This document shows, piece after piece, positions 22,234-32,641 of a stretch of 64,000 nt of DNA (positions are counted from its first letter, which is position 1; every line of letters begins with the position of its first letter). The stretch is from Peromyscus leucopus. Lineage: Eukaryota > Chordata > Mammalia > Rodentia > Cricetidae. A program made the translations under genes and the position numbers. Location of the stretch: the NCBI RefSeq assembly GCF_004664715.2, contig NC_051085.1, positions 23,706,551 to 23,770,550 on the forward strand, written 5' to 3'. Below the pieces are notes generated by a model. That model was not told the DNA's origin, made no database searches, and was given only the letters and a program-made list of their open reading frames with translations.

Positions 22234-22490
22234 CAGTCATGTTTGGTTCTATCCTAGGTCTGTGGGCTGTTCACCCTCTGGGTTCTGGCCCTCGAGGAGG
22301 CAATGTGAACTACCTCTTGTGGCCTGGGTCTCAAGCTGGACTAGTCATAGGTTGGCCACTCCCACAACTTCTGCACCCCCTTTACCCCAGCACATCCTGT
22401 AGGCAGGACAAATTGCAGGTCCAAGGTTACGTGGCTGGGTTGGTGTCCCAAACCCCCCACCGGAAGTCTTGCCTTTATAGAATATTTTTG
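21551..22490 (-). mobile_element. Rodent LINE-1 3' UTR, 5'-truncated, with 12-bp TSD
   Basis: On the minus strand the element starts near 22,477 and ends with a TAAATAAATA tail at about 21,565. Diagnostic plus-strand blocks are 'tctgatgacaattgggctag', 'ccaccggaagtcttgcc' and 'catcaagttgcagtaagact', all from the 3' UTR of murid/cricetid L1. Flanks 'tagaatattttt' at 21,551-21,562 and 22,478-22,489 form a TSD. ORF1 and ORF2 are absent. A 39-bp T run sits at 22,191-22,229. Confidence 0.88.
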
Positions 22491-22704
22491 TCTGTTGAAG
22501 TCCGTAGATGTGGAACTCAAGGACACAAGGGGCCAAACATAGCTCCTATTTTATTCTTCAATTTATAGCCACTGTGCATCGGAAAGATGATTAAAAAATG
22601 TGTCAAGATAACTTTCAAATACCTCTAAGTATATTACAACATTATTTTGTAGTGTCTCAAGGAGAACTTTAAAATGAATTAAGAAATTATTAGTATCAGG
22701 GAAA
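22491..22704. other. Unannotated AT-rich sequence
   Basis: AT-rich DNA, no gene or repeat family seen. Confidence 0.3.
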
Positions 22705-22932
22705 TCAATATTATTCCTAGACTTTTTGTATTTTAGTGTCTCTCATAAAGCCCAGGTTGACTTCGAACTTGCAATGTAGCCAATGGTAACCTTGAACTTC
22801 AGATCCTCCCACTTCCTCCACCAGAGTCTGTGGATCACTATATCTTGTTTTGTGGGGTGCTAGGAGGGAACCCAAAGTTGTTTTGTGCACAGTGGGCAAG
22901 TACTGTACTAGTTGAGTCACAACGCCAGTCCC
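22705..22932 (-). mobile_element. B4-type SINE, antisense
   Basis: 'agcccaggttgacttcgaac', 'ggatcactatatcttg' and the closing 'gttgagtcacaacgccagtc' are the complement of a B4 (ID head plus B1-like middle). Moderately diverged. Confidence 0.6.
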
Positions 22933-23115
22933 AGATATTTTCTTTTCTTTTTTTTTTTTTGAGACAGGGTTTCTCTGTGTAGCTTTGTGCCTTTCCTGGA
23001 ACTCACTCTGTAGACCTGGCTGGCCTTGAACTCACAGAGATCTGCCTGCCTCTGCCTCCCGAGTGCTGGGATTAAAGGCGTGCGCCACCACTGCCTGGCC
23101 AGATATTTTTCTTTT
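22933..23115 (-). mobile_element. B1 SINE, young, with TSD, antisense
   Basis: The complement of full-length B1 (22,947-23,100), 'gagacagggtttctctgtgt' to 'ccaccactgcctggcc'. Flanks agatattttctttt (22,933) and agatatttttctttt (23,101) are the TSD with a one-base length change. Among the best-preserved B1 copies here. Confidence 0.95.
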
Positions 23116-23220
23116 AATCTTAATATCAGTTTGTAATCAGTGAAGTTTCTCTTTTCATGTAGCTGTAAGGTAGGTTGCTTGGGCAATATTTGTGACTCAT
23201 CTACCTGAAGTATGCCTAAT

Positions 23221-23400
23221 TAGGGCTGAGGGTGTAGGTGAGTGGTAGATTCCGTGACTTACATTCACATTAAGTAAACAAACAAACAAAAAAACCAGGT
23301 AAATAAAATCATTTGCTGGGGTGTTATATGCTTGATGTTAGTAATCCCAGTACTCGGGAGGTTGAGGCAGGAGGGGGAGACAGACAAACATAGAGACTTA
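23221..23400 (+). mobile_element. ID-like head plus B1 5' fragment
   Basis: 'agggctgagggtgtaggtga' is ID-like and ends in an A-rich AAACAAACAAAC tail. After it 'ttagtaatcccagtactcgg' and 'gaggttgaggcaggaggggg' are the B1 5' half. Either two adjacent fragments or one eroded composite SINE. Confidence 0.5.
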
Positions 23401-23427
23401 TTAACCTGGGACTCCTCTTGGCTTGAG

Positions 23428-23430
<3 letters not shown>

Positions 23431-23479
<49 letters not shown>
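23431..23479. repeat. (CA)n microsatellite
   Basis: About 24 uninterrupted CA units directly after a SINE-derived segment. Confidence 0.95.
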
Positions 23480-23481
<2 letters not shown>

Positions 23482-23985
23482 TTTCCAATGACCAAAACAT
23501 TTAGCAACCCAGGACCCCCATCTGCACTGAGCTATGCCTCCCCCAACAAAGCAACTGACTACCTAATAACACTTAGAACTTAGTAGGGTTGATTGCCTTT
23601 TGATGAACTTTTAGGGAAAGTCCCCTACCTACTATCTTACTGCTGTGCATGTTTAAAATCAGCATAGGACAAGATATGCATAAAAGGCTTATAAAACTCA
23701 AGCCTGTCTATCAAAACAGTAAAACCACCCATACCTCATCCCTAGCAACCAGCTCTTCCTCTTCCTGGTCCCACAGAAGGAAGATGTGAGAGGTAACCTG
23801 AGGCTCTTGGGCAGCCTTGCTGGGGGGCTTGGCTCCCTTGTAGTTTATCTCCTCTCTTACTTTGCCTTTGAATACAGTCCTTTGTGGCTTTGCCATTTGT
23901 GTGTGCTTCTTCGGTTCTTTGACCAAGATGCCAAAAATTTGTAAATATGATCCAGACAGCAACCACTGTGTACAGGAGAATGGAG
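23480..23985. other. Unannotated sequence, no gene seen
   Basis: Several frames cross here on both strands, up to 158 codons (23,711-24,187, minus). None has a recognisable domain, and their distal ends run through the B1 remnant at 23,986-24,072, so they are not a conserved gene. Confidence 0.4.
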
Positions 23986-24072
23986 AATTGGAGACTAATG
24001 AGTTTGAGGACGGCTTTGGGAATACACAGCTAAACCCCGTTTTCAAAAACAAAAACAAAACAAAGCACACCA
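23986..24072 (+). mobile_element. B1 3' remnant, sense
   Basis: 'tgagtttgaggacggctttg', 'ggaatacacagctaaacccc' and a (CAAAAA)n tail match the B1 3' end (TGAGTTCNAGGACAGCC..GGCTACACAGAGAAACCC). Strongly diverged. Confidence 0.6.
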
Positions 24073-24484
24073 AGAAAGTGAACCCAGTAAGGGATGGTTC
24101 TGAGCTTTTTGCCTCTGCGTATGTATGTTTCTTTCTCATCTCTTTTGTAAAATAGATTTTATAATTGTCAAATAGCTTACATTCCATATCTTAGAATATA
24201 TGGAAAATATGGATAAGTGAACACAAAACCAACCAACTCAGAATACTTTAATGTTTTTTTTTACTATGCATATGCCCATCTTTATACATTTTTTTATTTG
24301 AACACATAAGCAAGTTTGTGTCTGTAATGCAACTATGTAACCATTTTTCTTTAAAAAGCATGTGTCTCTTATTAGCTATTATCCCTTTGAATGTCATATA
24401 TCTCTAGCAACTACCCAGAAACCCATTAAAACAAGGAAGAATAAGTGGCATGAATATTCAAGTTAATTTTTTTAAGCCTGTGTT
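24073..24484. other. Unannotated AT-rich sequence, no gene seen
   Basis: AT-rich, stop-rich DNA without a recognisable family. Confidence 0.3.
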
Positions 24485-24682
24485 GGGGCCTGGACAGGTG
24501 GATCAGTGGTTAAAACCTGTCTTGGCCCTGAGTACCTGAGTTTCCAGTTGCCTCTGCCTGAAACCTCAGCTCCAGGGCATCTGATGCCCTCTTCTGGTGC
24601 AGAGGGCACTTACACTCACGTGTATGGATCATCCACCTCACACACACCAGAAAATACATATGCATAATTAAAAACAAAAACC
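24485..24682 (+). mobile_element. B2/B3 SINE, sense
   Basis: 'tggatcagtggttaaaacct', 'tctgatgccctcttctggtg' and 'cagagggcacttacactcac' follow the B2/B3 consensus, ending in an AATTAAAAACAAAAA tail. Confidence 0.75.
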
Positions 24683-25514
24683 CAATTGAGAAGCCTGTAT
24701 CTGGTGACTTGAAAGAGATTGTTAAGAAATGAGAAAGACCAAGTGAAAGGTGAAAGAATGAAGTGAATTCTCCTATAGTTTTCTTAAGGGTTGTTCTTTA
24801 TGACAGAGAACTGTGCTCTTCTTAGAGAATATGCCACTCTTCATATAAAATGTGCTATGGACCTGCGCTTAAGCAAATGTGGTCATAAGCAAATGAAGGT
24901 GGCAGACTTGCCCCACCTTAGATACACATGGGTCTTGATAATGCTAATTAAAGGGTCCATTTGTAGTCTAGAAATTGAAGGTAGCTCACAGGACCTTGCA
25001 GATATTAGACCTGAGTCTCAGGCTAGAGAATTGAATCAACCAGTTCAACCTGAAGGTCACTGTCTGCCTCTGGCTAGCTTCCTTGGGATTCTTGATCATT
25101 CTTGCAGAGGTAATAATGCAGACAATGTGTGTCTCACTTCCTGGGATGAAATTGTGTCCCACTAGAACTCTCAATCCAAAGATCCCTATGACACTCATGA
25201 ATTGTCCTTCTGAGAGAGAGAGAGGACACAACTTTCTTGGTTATGTTATGTCTTGTTAAAATAAGTTTTATAATCTACCTGCTAATCTAGATAGACTCCT
25301 AAATATCTTGACTATGTAGGAAATTACACGAGCCAGTCCAGTTTTACTGGCCTCCTTCTGTCTATGCTGAGGTCTGGGACTGGAATGGCCTTTGTTCACA
25401 TTTGTAGAAGGCTGATTCTCCTTAGAAGCTAATCTGCAAGTAGCATCCTTTTCTCAGAGAAGCTTCTTTGAATTCTCACACACTGTGTGCTTACGGCTCT
25501 CTTAGTATCTCATA
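24683..25514. other. Unannotated sequence, no gene seen
   Basis: The longest frame is 124 codons (24,791-25,165, +) without a known domain. No repeat recognised. Confidence 0.35.
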
Positions 25515-25604
25515 CTTAATGCACTGTCTCTGTGAATGTCATACAGTTTAACTTCCAGGCACAGAAGTTAAACTGTATGACACTCACAGAGACAGTGCAC
25601 TAAG
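25515..25604. repeat. Near-perfect inverted repeat, 41-bp arms, 8-nt loop
   Basis: Arms 25,515-25,555 and 25,564-25,604 pair at 39 of 41 positions. The two mismatches are at 25,519/25,600 and 25,536/25,583, separated by the loop caggcaca (25,556-25,563). There is no indel in the stem. As RNA from either strand it would fold into an about 90-nt hairpin of pre-miRNA size. It lies in unique-looking DNA, and I recognise neither arm as a known element. A fold-back (template-switch) duplication or a palindromic MITE are alternatives. Confidence 0.95.
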
Positions 25605-25984
25605 ACTTTACCTGTGCACAAGCAGGCAGTGTCTAGATTTTTCTTATCATGAGTGCCTCCTTGGAGTGTGGATGGAGAGAATTAAATGAAAGAAAGATGG
25701 TCAGAAGAGTCATTAAGATTGAGAGAAAGAACACTAGGGCTTTTGAGTTATTGCTTTATTATTGTTATCATGATTTTGTTAGTAATGTTTAGTTTTCTAC
25801 ATTTTTAGTATGAATTGTTCTCTTTGATTCTTTTCTTAATCATTAGTATTATATTGCTGTTGCTGTGATAGAATCCAAAACTTTGTACGTGTTAGTAAAA
25901 CTTCCTACCACTGAATGATACCCAGACCTGAGAATTTTTATGCCTCTTTTTGGGCTTTTACATACATATTAATGAATTTTCTGC
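25605..25984. other. Unannotated AT-rich sequence, no gene seen
   Basis: Nothing recognised beyond AT-rich DNA. Confidence 0.3.
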
Positions 25985-26460
25985 ATTATGATCATAGGTT
26001 TCTGCCCGCCAATGCGGTAAGCCAGATCAAGCAAGCCTAATTGAAAAAGTAAAAGAACAGGTTTATTTGAGCAAAGCAACTCCCAGGAGAGTCCTCCAGC
26101 CCCAGAGATTGGGCCAGAGAAGTCATGTGCCTGATAAAGCAGGATCATATAGCTTGTAGGTGAGGGGTGATGATGTGTCCACCACAAGCTGGGTTTGTGC
26201 CCAAGTCCGGTCAAAAGCTGACCGCTTTAGGTGGGGACCTGGCTGCTGGCAACTTCAGGGGAGGAGCTGCTGCAGCCGCCAAGAATGAGGAACTGGGCTT
26301 TCTGGTGCCTTCCCTTTGTTGGAGACTCTCCGAGAGGGTGAGGTTTGGAGAGAGAGCAATGGGGCTTTCTGGATCAAGCAGGAGTGAGCTGGAGGTTCCA
26401 ACTGAACACATATCTATGCACATTACAGAGATAAGGCATCAAAACTGAGTTTCTTGTGTA
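25985..26460 (-). mobile_element. Probable LTR (unclassified), antisense
   Basis: Read on the minus strand, a GC-richer part is followed by TATATGATCC (complement near 26,147), then by a polyadenylation-type AAATAAACC (complement of 'ggtttatttg' at 26,060) and a short T/C-rich end. This is the order U3-TATA-R-polyA-U5 of an LTR. The ends and TSD could not be fixed, so family and boundaries are uncertain. Confidence 0.45.
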
Positions 26461-26728
26461 TTTGCTTTTAGGCTAGCATGCAAACTAATGGGTTTCATCA
26501 TGTCTCTCCCTTTCTGTGATTATGCATTTTTCTTTTCCTATAGCCACTACTTATATTCTCTCTCCACCACCATCTTGTTTCTTTTCTTCTCCCAGTCTTC
26601 CCCTCTTTCCACTTCCCTACGATATGTATTCCATCACCTTCTCTATTTGCCATTTCTCTTAAGATTTTTTCCTTGCTCATAATCCCCCTTCCAGCCTAAT
26701 GACCCACAAACACACATATATGGAGAAA

Positions 26729-26730
26729 CA

Positions 26731-26785
<55 letters not shown>
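26729..26785. repeat. (CA)n microsatellite in the L1 3' UTR
   Basis: Nearly pure CA tract of about 50 bp within an antisense L1 3' UTR, which is naturally CA-rich at this site. Confidence 0.9.
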
Positions 26786-26787
<2 letters not shown>

Positions 26788-27114
26788 TTTAACCTAGGTT
26801 CCATATAAGAAAGTAAACATGTATCATTGGCCTTTCTGAGTCTGGCTTATTTTATTTAACATCAAAGATTTTCGGTTGTATTGATTTTCATGAAAATTTC
26901 ACTTTATTCGTGACTGAATACAAACCCATTGCATATGTGTACCATGTCTTCTAAATCCATTCATTTGTGGATAGACCTCTAGCCTGGTTCCATTTTTTTG
27001 GTTGCTGTGAGTAGTACAGCTATAAACATGGATGTATAAGCATTTCTATGGCATGCTGACTTAGAGTCCTTTGGGTGCATACCAGAGTATGTAAGTCATG
27101 TGCTAACTCTATTT

Positions 27115-27372
27115 TCACTGAAAATTATTTTTTATTTTATTATTATTATATGTGTGATATATGTGTATGATATGTGAAATATATAACACTCTGATCAGAG
27201 AGAGAGAGAAAGAGAGAGGGAGTATAAACATAACACTACAAGTGTGTTCAGGTCAGAGGCCAACATTCTGGAGTCACTTCTTTCTTCTGTGGGCTCTGGG
27301 TTCAAAATCAGGTTGCTGGGTTTGCACAGCAAGGCTTTTACCTGCTGAGTCATCTCATTCTTTGTCCCTGCC
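27115..27372 (-). mobile_element. B3/B4-type SINE inserted in the L1, antisense
   Basis: 'gtcagaggccaacattctgg', 'gggttcaaaatcaggttgct' and 'acctgctgagtcatctcatt' are the complement of a B3/B4 SINE. The L1 antisense text continues on both sides ('ggaatctctgtgctgatttg' after). Confidence 0.6.
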
Positions 27373-28989
27373 CCCTTCCTCCTCCCCCTGTCTCTCTGGA
27401 GGAATCTCTGTGCTGATTTGCATAGTTAGTATGAAGGTTTATATTGTCACCAGCAGTGACTAAGGTTTTCCACGCGTTCTTATACAGCACTGTCTTTCAT
27501 TTTCTTGGTGATGGCCCTTCTGACTGAGGTAAGATGGAATCTCAAAGCATTTTTAATCTGTATTTCCCTGATGGTTAAAGATGCTAAACAATTATTTCTT
27601 ATTTGGATGACTCCAAGTAACATTCGCTTATTTATTGATTGGATGATTTGGGTTTTGGTGTTTAATTTATCCAGCTATATATACATCCTGCATATCAGTC
27701 CTCTGCCTTGCTTTGTAGTTGGTGAAAAATTCCTGCCCCCTGTGGTCTGTCTCTTCATCGAGATAATTGCTTCTTTGTTGTTTTTCTGATGATTGTTTCC
27801 TTTGCTCTATATAACTTTTTTTAATTTCACACAATCCCATTTGTAAATTCTTGGATTATTTCCTTTGCTATTGGAGTTTTGCACAGAAAATCCTTGGTTA
27901 TTCCTTTATCTTGAAGCATTTTACCCAAGTTTTCCTCTAGCAGTTCAGACATTATAGTCTTTGATTCACTTTGAATTAGTTTATTAGTGTAGGGCGGGTG
28001 AGAGATCTAGTTTCATTCCTCTACATGAAAATACCCAGTTTTTCCAGCACTATTTGTCCAAGACCATCTTTCCTCTGATGCATATTTTTGTCAGAATTGC
28101 CAGAGATAGATGTCTCTAACTATGTGAGTTTACTTCTGGACCTTCTATTCCATTCCTTTGGTCTCTATGCATGTGTTTGTGCCAGTGCCGTGCTGCTTTT
28201 GTTACTATAGCTCTGTAGTATGATTTGAAGTCAAATACTGTGATATCTCTATAGAGCATTTCTCTTTCTACATGGGATCACTTTACCTATTCAAGACCTT
28301 TTGTGCTTCTGTATGGATTTTAGCGTTGTTTCATTTATTCTGCAATGACCATTCATTGCGGTTTTGTTGGGGATTGCATTGACTCTGTAGACTGTTCTTA
28401 GTAATATAGCCATTTTCACAATGTTAACTGCCAGTATGTGAACATGTCTTTTATCTTCTAGTGTTTTCTTTTATTTCCTTCTTCAGTGTCTTAAAGTTTT
28501 CACTGTTGGTGTGTTTTATCTCACTGAGTAAAGCTTATTCCTGTTTCTGTGGTTGTTGTTGCTAAGACATCATAAACAGGACACCCCCCCCCTCATTTCT
28601 ATCTTGGTGAATCTGCTATCTTTATATAGAAAAGCTGATTTTTTTGCATGCTGATTTTGTATTTAATTACTTTACTGAAGGTGTTTGTCAGGTCCAAGAG
28701 CTTTCCGGTAGAGTTTTCAGAGACTATTGATTAAGCCATGTCACCTGTCAGTAGTGATTATTTGACTTTTTCCTTTCCCAATTGTGTATCCCTTTTATTT
28801 TTCTCTTTTCTTATCACTCGAAGGGAATCTCTGTATAGTATATTGAATATAAAGTTGGAGAGAAAGGACACCCTTGTCTTATTTTAGATTTCAGAGGAAA
28901 GAAATGTGCTCAGTTTTTTTTTATAATTTTGTTTTTGCTATTTGGTACAGTGTTAGTCACAGGGTTGGTGTATACAGCACATTTGCAAA

Positions 28990-29400
28990 ATATCCCCCTG
29001 CCTTGGCTCAATTTTCTGCTGCTTTAGCAGGAGGCTGGAGAGTGAAGACTGAGTAAAAGCCATTTATTTCCACAGCTGTGGAGGTTGGGAAATCTCAGGT
29101 GGTAGGGCTGTGTCCAAGGAAGGTTCTTCTTCTTCTTTTTTTTTTTTTGGAAAACACCTTCTGTATCTTAGCACACCATAGAGGGCATCACATGGCCAGA
29201 GCAGGAGAGATGAGGGCAGGAAGCAGGGCAGGTGACTAAGAAACAAATGTTGATAAAAAGATATTCAAACCTTTGCCCTCAATAATGAACCCATTTCTAA
29301 GATTAACCCATCCATCCAGGTGGAGCCTGTCTGATTTAATCACCTCCCCAAAATGTCCCACATTGTAATAACATTATGGTGGTAAGTTTCATGAGTCTTG
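28990..29400 (-). mobile_element. Old MaLR-like LTR, antisense
   Basis: 'ccatttatttccacagctgt', 'atcacatggccagagcagga', 'gtctgatttaatcacctccc' and 'acattatggtggtaag' follow the complement of MST/MLT-type LTRs. It contains a T-rich interruption at 29,127-29,150. Confidence 0.5.
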
Positions 29401-29416
29401 GAGGGGTTCTCAACCT

Positions 29417-29543
29417 ATTTTTTGTTTTTTGAGACAGGGTTTCTCTGTGTAGCTTTGGAGCCTGTCCTGGAACTCACTCTGTAGACCAGGCTGGCCTCGA
29501 ACTCACAGAGATCTGCCTGCCTCTGCCTCCCAAGTGTCTGGAT
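29417..29543 (-). mobile_element. B1 SINE, truncated at its 5' end, antisense
   Basis: The complement of B1 from 'gagacagggtttctctgtgt' to 'gcctcccaagtgtctgga'. The last ~30 bp (B1 5' end) are missing. Confidence 0.9.
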
Positions 29544-29838
29544 AGTATGCTGCTAGTGTGAACGGGGGGCGGGGGGCAGGGAGGAGGAAGGGAAAAACCT
29601 AGGACGGGAACATAGTGGTGGTCTATCACCCTCATTGGTAGCAGAGTCCACATTTCCTTACGAGAACCACCTGGCCTCTAATGTGTGGTCCTAGAGCTAT
29701 GGCTTGCCCTCCTCCATTCATTCCGGGGCTGGGCATGTGCCCTATTTTTGACCAGTCAGACCGAGCTATCTGGGACACGGGAGGTCTCCTTTCAGCTTTA
29801 AGGACTATGCCAGTAGTTGTGACAAGGCAGTGCCACCA

Positions 29839-29886
<48 letters not shown>

Positions 29887-30170
29887 TATTGAAAATGAAG
29901 TCAAGAGATTGACAGACAAGACAAGGGAGACAGGATCTCAGCATCCAGCAGGATCTGTTCCCATCTTGACTTCCTTAGTTACGGCAGCCTGGCATTTTCT
30001 CAGTCTGAGTGAGGCTCAGCTAATTAAGTTCGTAGCTTGCAACTACAGAAGAGAAGCTGCCACTTGTGCCTTCTTTGCTGAAAAACGGAAGTAGCAGCTG
30101 CCTAACAAGGTGTTAGCAATCGTAGCCCGTACATAGTCATCGTATAATTGTTGCTTTGTGTGTCTACAAG
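29544..30170. other. Unannotated sequence with a (GT)n tract
   Basis: Contains a G-rich run at 29,563-29,590 and (GT)n at 29,843-29,885. The 137-codon frame at 29,681-30,094 passes straight through the GT tract and shows no domain, so I do not call a gene. Confidence 0.4.
29843..29885. repeat. (GT)n microsatellite
   Basis: About 21 uninterrupted GT units. Confidence 0.95.
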
Positions 30171-30171
30171 C

Positions 30172-30523
30172 ACGTGGATTGCAGACATAAGTGTGTGCTC
30201 GTGCGCACATGTGCGGGAGTGCAAGAGTGTATCTGTTTATCTAGAGGCCAGGGGTCAACCTAGGGTGTTGCATTGCAGGGACTACCCGGCTTTTTTTTTT
30301 TGCTTTTTTTTCTTTTTTGAGACAGTCTTTCTGACGGGGACCTGAGGCCCCTGAATTTTGCTACACTGACTGGCCAGTGAGCCATGGGGATCCATTTTGT
30401 CTCTGCCTCATGTATGCTGGGGTTAAAAGCATATTATTGTGCTAAACTTTCTTCTGTGTGGGTGGTGGGGCTCTAACTGAGGATTTGTGTTTGCTTTTGG
30501 GGCTGAGATATCTTCCCAGTCCA
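30172..30523 (-). mobile_element. B4-type SINE, near full length, antisense
   Basis: In order: GT-rich 3' part, 'gaggccaggggtcaacctag', 'gactggccagtgagccatgg', 'ttgtctctgcctcatgtatg' and the head complement 'gctgagatatcttcccagtc'. All three B4 segments are present. A T-rich stretch at 30,291-30,317 reflects its internal A-rich linker. Confidence 0.75.
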
Positions 30524-31036
30524 TAATTAAGGTTTTTATGATATAGGTGCCATATTAATAGGGAGTAAGTAATTGTCATATATATATATAAAATGTCACT
30601 TCTAATCCTAGGTCAACCATTAGTAGAGTCTTCACAGTTATAATTATAATTATTAATTGGCTTATTATTATCATAATCAAATGAATTCGACTTTAACAGT
30701 TAATTATTTCCACCTGTAAAGAGAAGAATATAACAACTGGGCTCAAGAATATTAAGGGAGAAACTGCCTTTTGTTCCCACCACCTCATCAAATATCAGAC
30801 CATTAGTTGATAGGAAGTTTTGCAAATTTCTAAAGCAAACCTGGGTAATGTTTATTCTGGATGTGGCACAAGAGAGATTTGGATCCTATGGCCAGGTCTA
30901 AGCTCTATGGAGTGTTTCAGAGGATTGGGCCAAATTACTCTATTTAATCCAACACTTCAAGAACAAAGGCTGAAAGAAGGTACATAGTGACTTACTGGTG
31001 ATTCAAACTCTGGTCACCTCTGTCTCCAAATCACAA
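30524..31036. other. Unannotated AT-rich sequence, no gene seen
   Basis: AT-rich with a (TA)n patch at 30,578-30,590. No repeat family or coding exon recognised. Confidence 0.35.
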
Positions 31037-31237
<201 letters not shown>

Positions 31238-31902
31238 CCATAGCCTGATCAATTTTTGTCTTTATTTAGTGTTGAGAAATCAGGAGCCAAAAGAAGTTGG
31301 AGCATCTGGGGCCAATTTTTAAATTTCAAACTAACAGAGCAATTTAGCTGTCTGATGTTGAGCTGAAGAGTGACTGACTTTCCTTCAATGTTGTCATCGC
31401 CACTACGCCCAACCTGCTCTGCTTCAGATACGCAACATCTGGGCTCTGAGACGTGTGGGTAGGAAATCAAACCAGATACATGGGCATCCAAAACGAGATG
31501 AGATGCTCTGACAGATCACGTTGTTCCTTCCCTGTATCCTTTCTTTCATCTTACTCTGTCGACGTGTTCTGGAAACTTCTGTCTGGAAATCCGAGTATGT
31601 TCTCCTTCCCAAGCAAGGCAACAAATGGAAGGTTTTGTTGTCCAAGGTAGTTGAATGAGCTGAACAAGAAAACACGTGAAATAGTCCCTAATTCCTTCCT
31701 CATCGAATATCCTTAGGTGATTCAAATTCATCTCATCCCTCTTGCTCCCGGGTCTAAGGGCATGCTGGTCCCAGCAGGATAGGTGCTATTTAGGAATCAA
31801 ATTTCATTTTCCAACAGGAAGTTTTTGTAGTATATTTGTTTTCTTTTTTTTCCAGAATGGGGTAGTTGTACCTTAAATACATGTAAATTCTTCCTTCTCT
31901 AT

Positions 31903-31906
<4 letters not shown>
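31238..31906. other. Unannotated sequence, no gene seen
   Basis: Frames of 61-83 codons on both strands overlap each other. No domain or repeat recognised. Confidence 0.35.

Positions 31907-31954
<48 letters not shown>
31907..31954. repeat. (CA)n microsatellite
   Basis: About 24 CA units, uninterrupted. Confidence 0.95.
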
Positions 31955-31956
<2 letters not shown>

Positions 31957-32640
31957 GTATTGAGGCTTTAACAACCTTGATGACAAATTCAACTGACAAT
32001 AATTGGTAGCTAGCAACTTTGGTTGGAGAAGCCCAAGGTTAAGTTTTACGTAGGACATTTCTGGGTTAGAAAGAGGTCATCATTTGACTATTAGTCACTC
32101 TCTCTTATTAACAGTTTTCTTTGTATGTGATTAACAATTCCATCCTCCCTAAAAAAAAAAATAACCCCTGACATTAAGTAACCTTGAGCTAGTTGTCTTA
32201 GTTGACTTTTAGCATAGATACCTTGAGCAAACACAATCTTGTCAACCAATCACCAACTAGTTGTTGAGGATAGTCTACGATCAGGTGCCATAGTGGCTGC
32301 TGGGCTACACACATGACAAGATTGCTATGAATGCAATGCAATACATTTGTAGATGACAACATTATGTTGCAATGTCAAAAGTTGGGCATCCCCTAATCTG
32401 CATGTCCACATGATGTGACGTGAATGGGGGCTACAGATCAACTCCATCCTTAGTTTCCATAATCTCAGCACAGATTAAACAACGGCTTTTAGGAAAAACC
32501 TGCACACCGTTAATACCAAATTACTAACTTCAAGTTTAGCTACAGACTAGCACCATTGGAGGAACCCAGAAAAGAGGCTGCAGTCATGCCTCATGCCCAT
32601 GATGATGAGAACAATTGCTGTGACATTTAGTGAAGAGGTG
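31955..32640. other. Unannotated sequence, no gene seen
   Basis: No repeat family or coding exon recognised. Confidence 0.3.
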
Positions 32641-32641
32641 T

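Larger units (their letters stand above)
26555..28970 (-). mobile_element. Old LINE-1, 3' UTR and 3' part of ORF2, antisense
   Basis: The plus strand reads as antisense L1: 'gcctttctgagtctggctta', 'gcttattttatttaacatca', 'gacttagagtcctttgggtg', 'tgatggcccttctgactgag', 'ccagtttttccagcactatt', 'ctatagctctgtagtatgat' and 'aatatagccattttcacaat', all in L1 order. The reverse-transcriptase C-terminal region is broken by stops and indels and interrupted by a SINE at about 27,115-27,372. A (CA)n tract at 26,729-26,785 lies within the 3' UTR. Dead and ancient. Confidence 0.88.

Noticed and set aside
22071..22568. 165-codon plus-strand frame with a poly-Phe run
   Set aside because: Antisense of a rodent L1 3' UTR containing a 39-T homopolymer.
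23711..24187. 158-codon minus-strand frame and 97-codon plus-strand frame, considered as exons or a processed pseudogene
   Set aside because: Both pass through the diverged B1 remnant at 23,986-24,072, and neither has a recognisable domain.
29681..30094. 137-codon plus-strand frame
   Set aside because: It includes a poly-Cys/Val stretch from the (GT)n tract and has no domain, so it is a chance frame.
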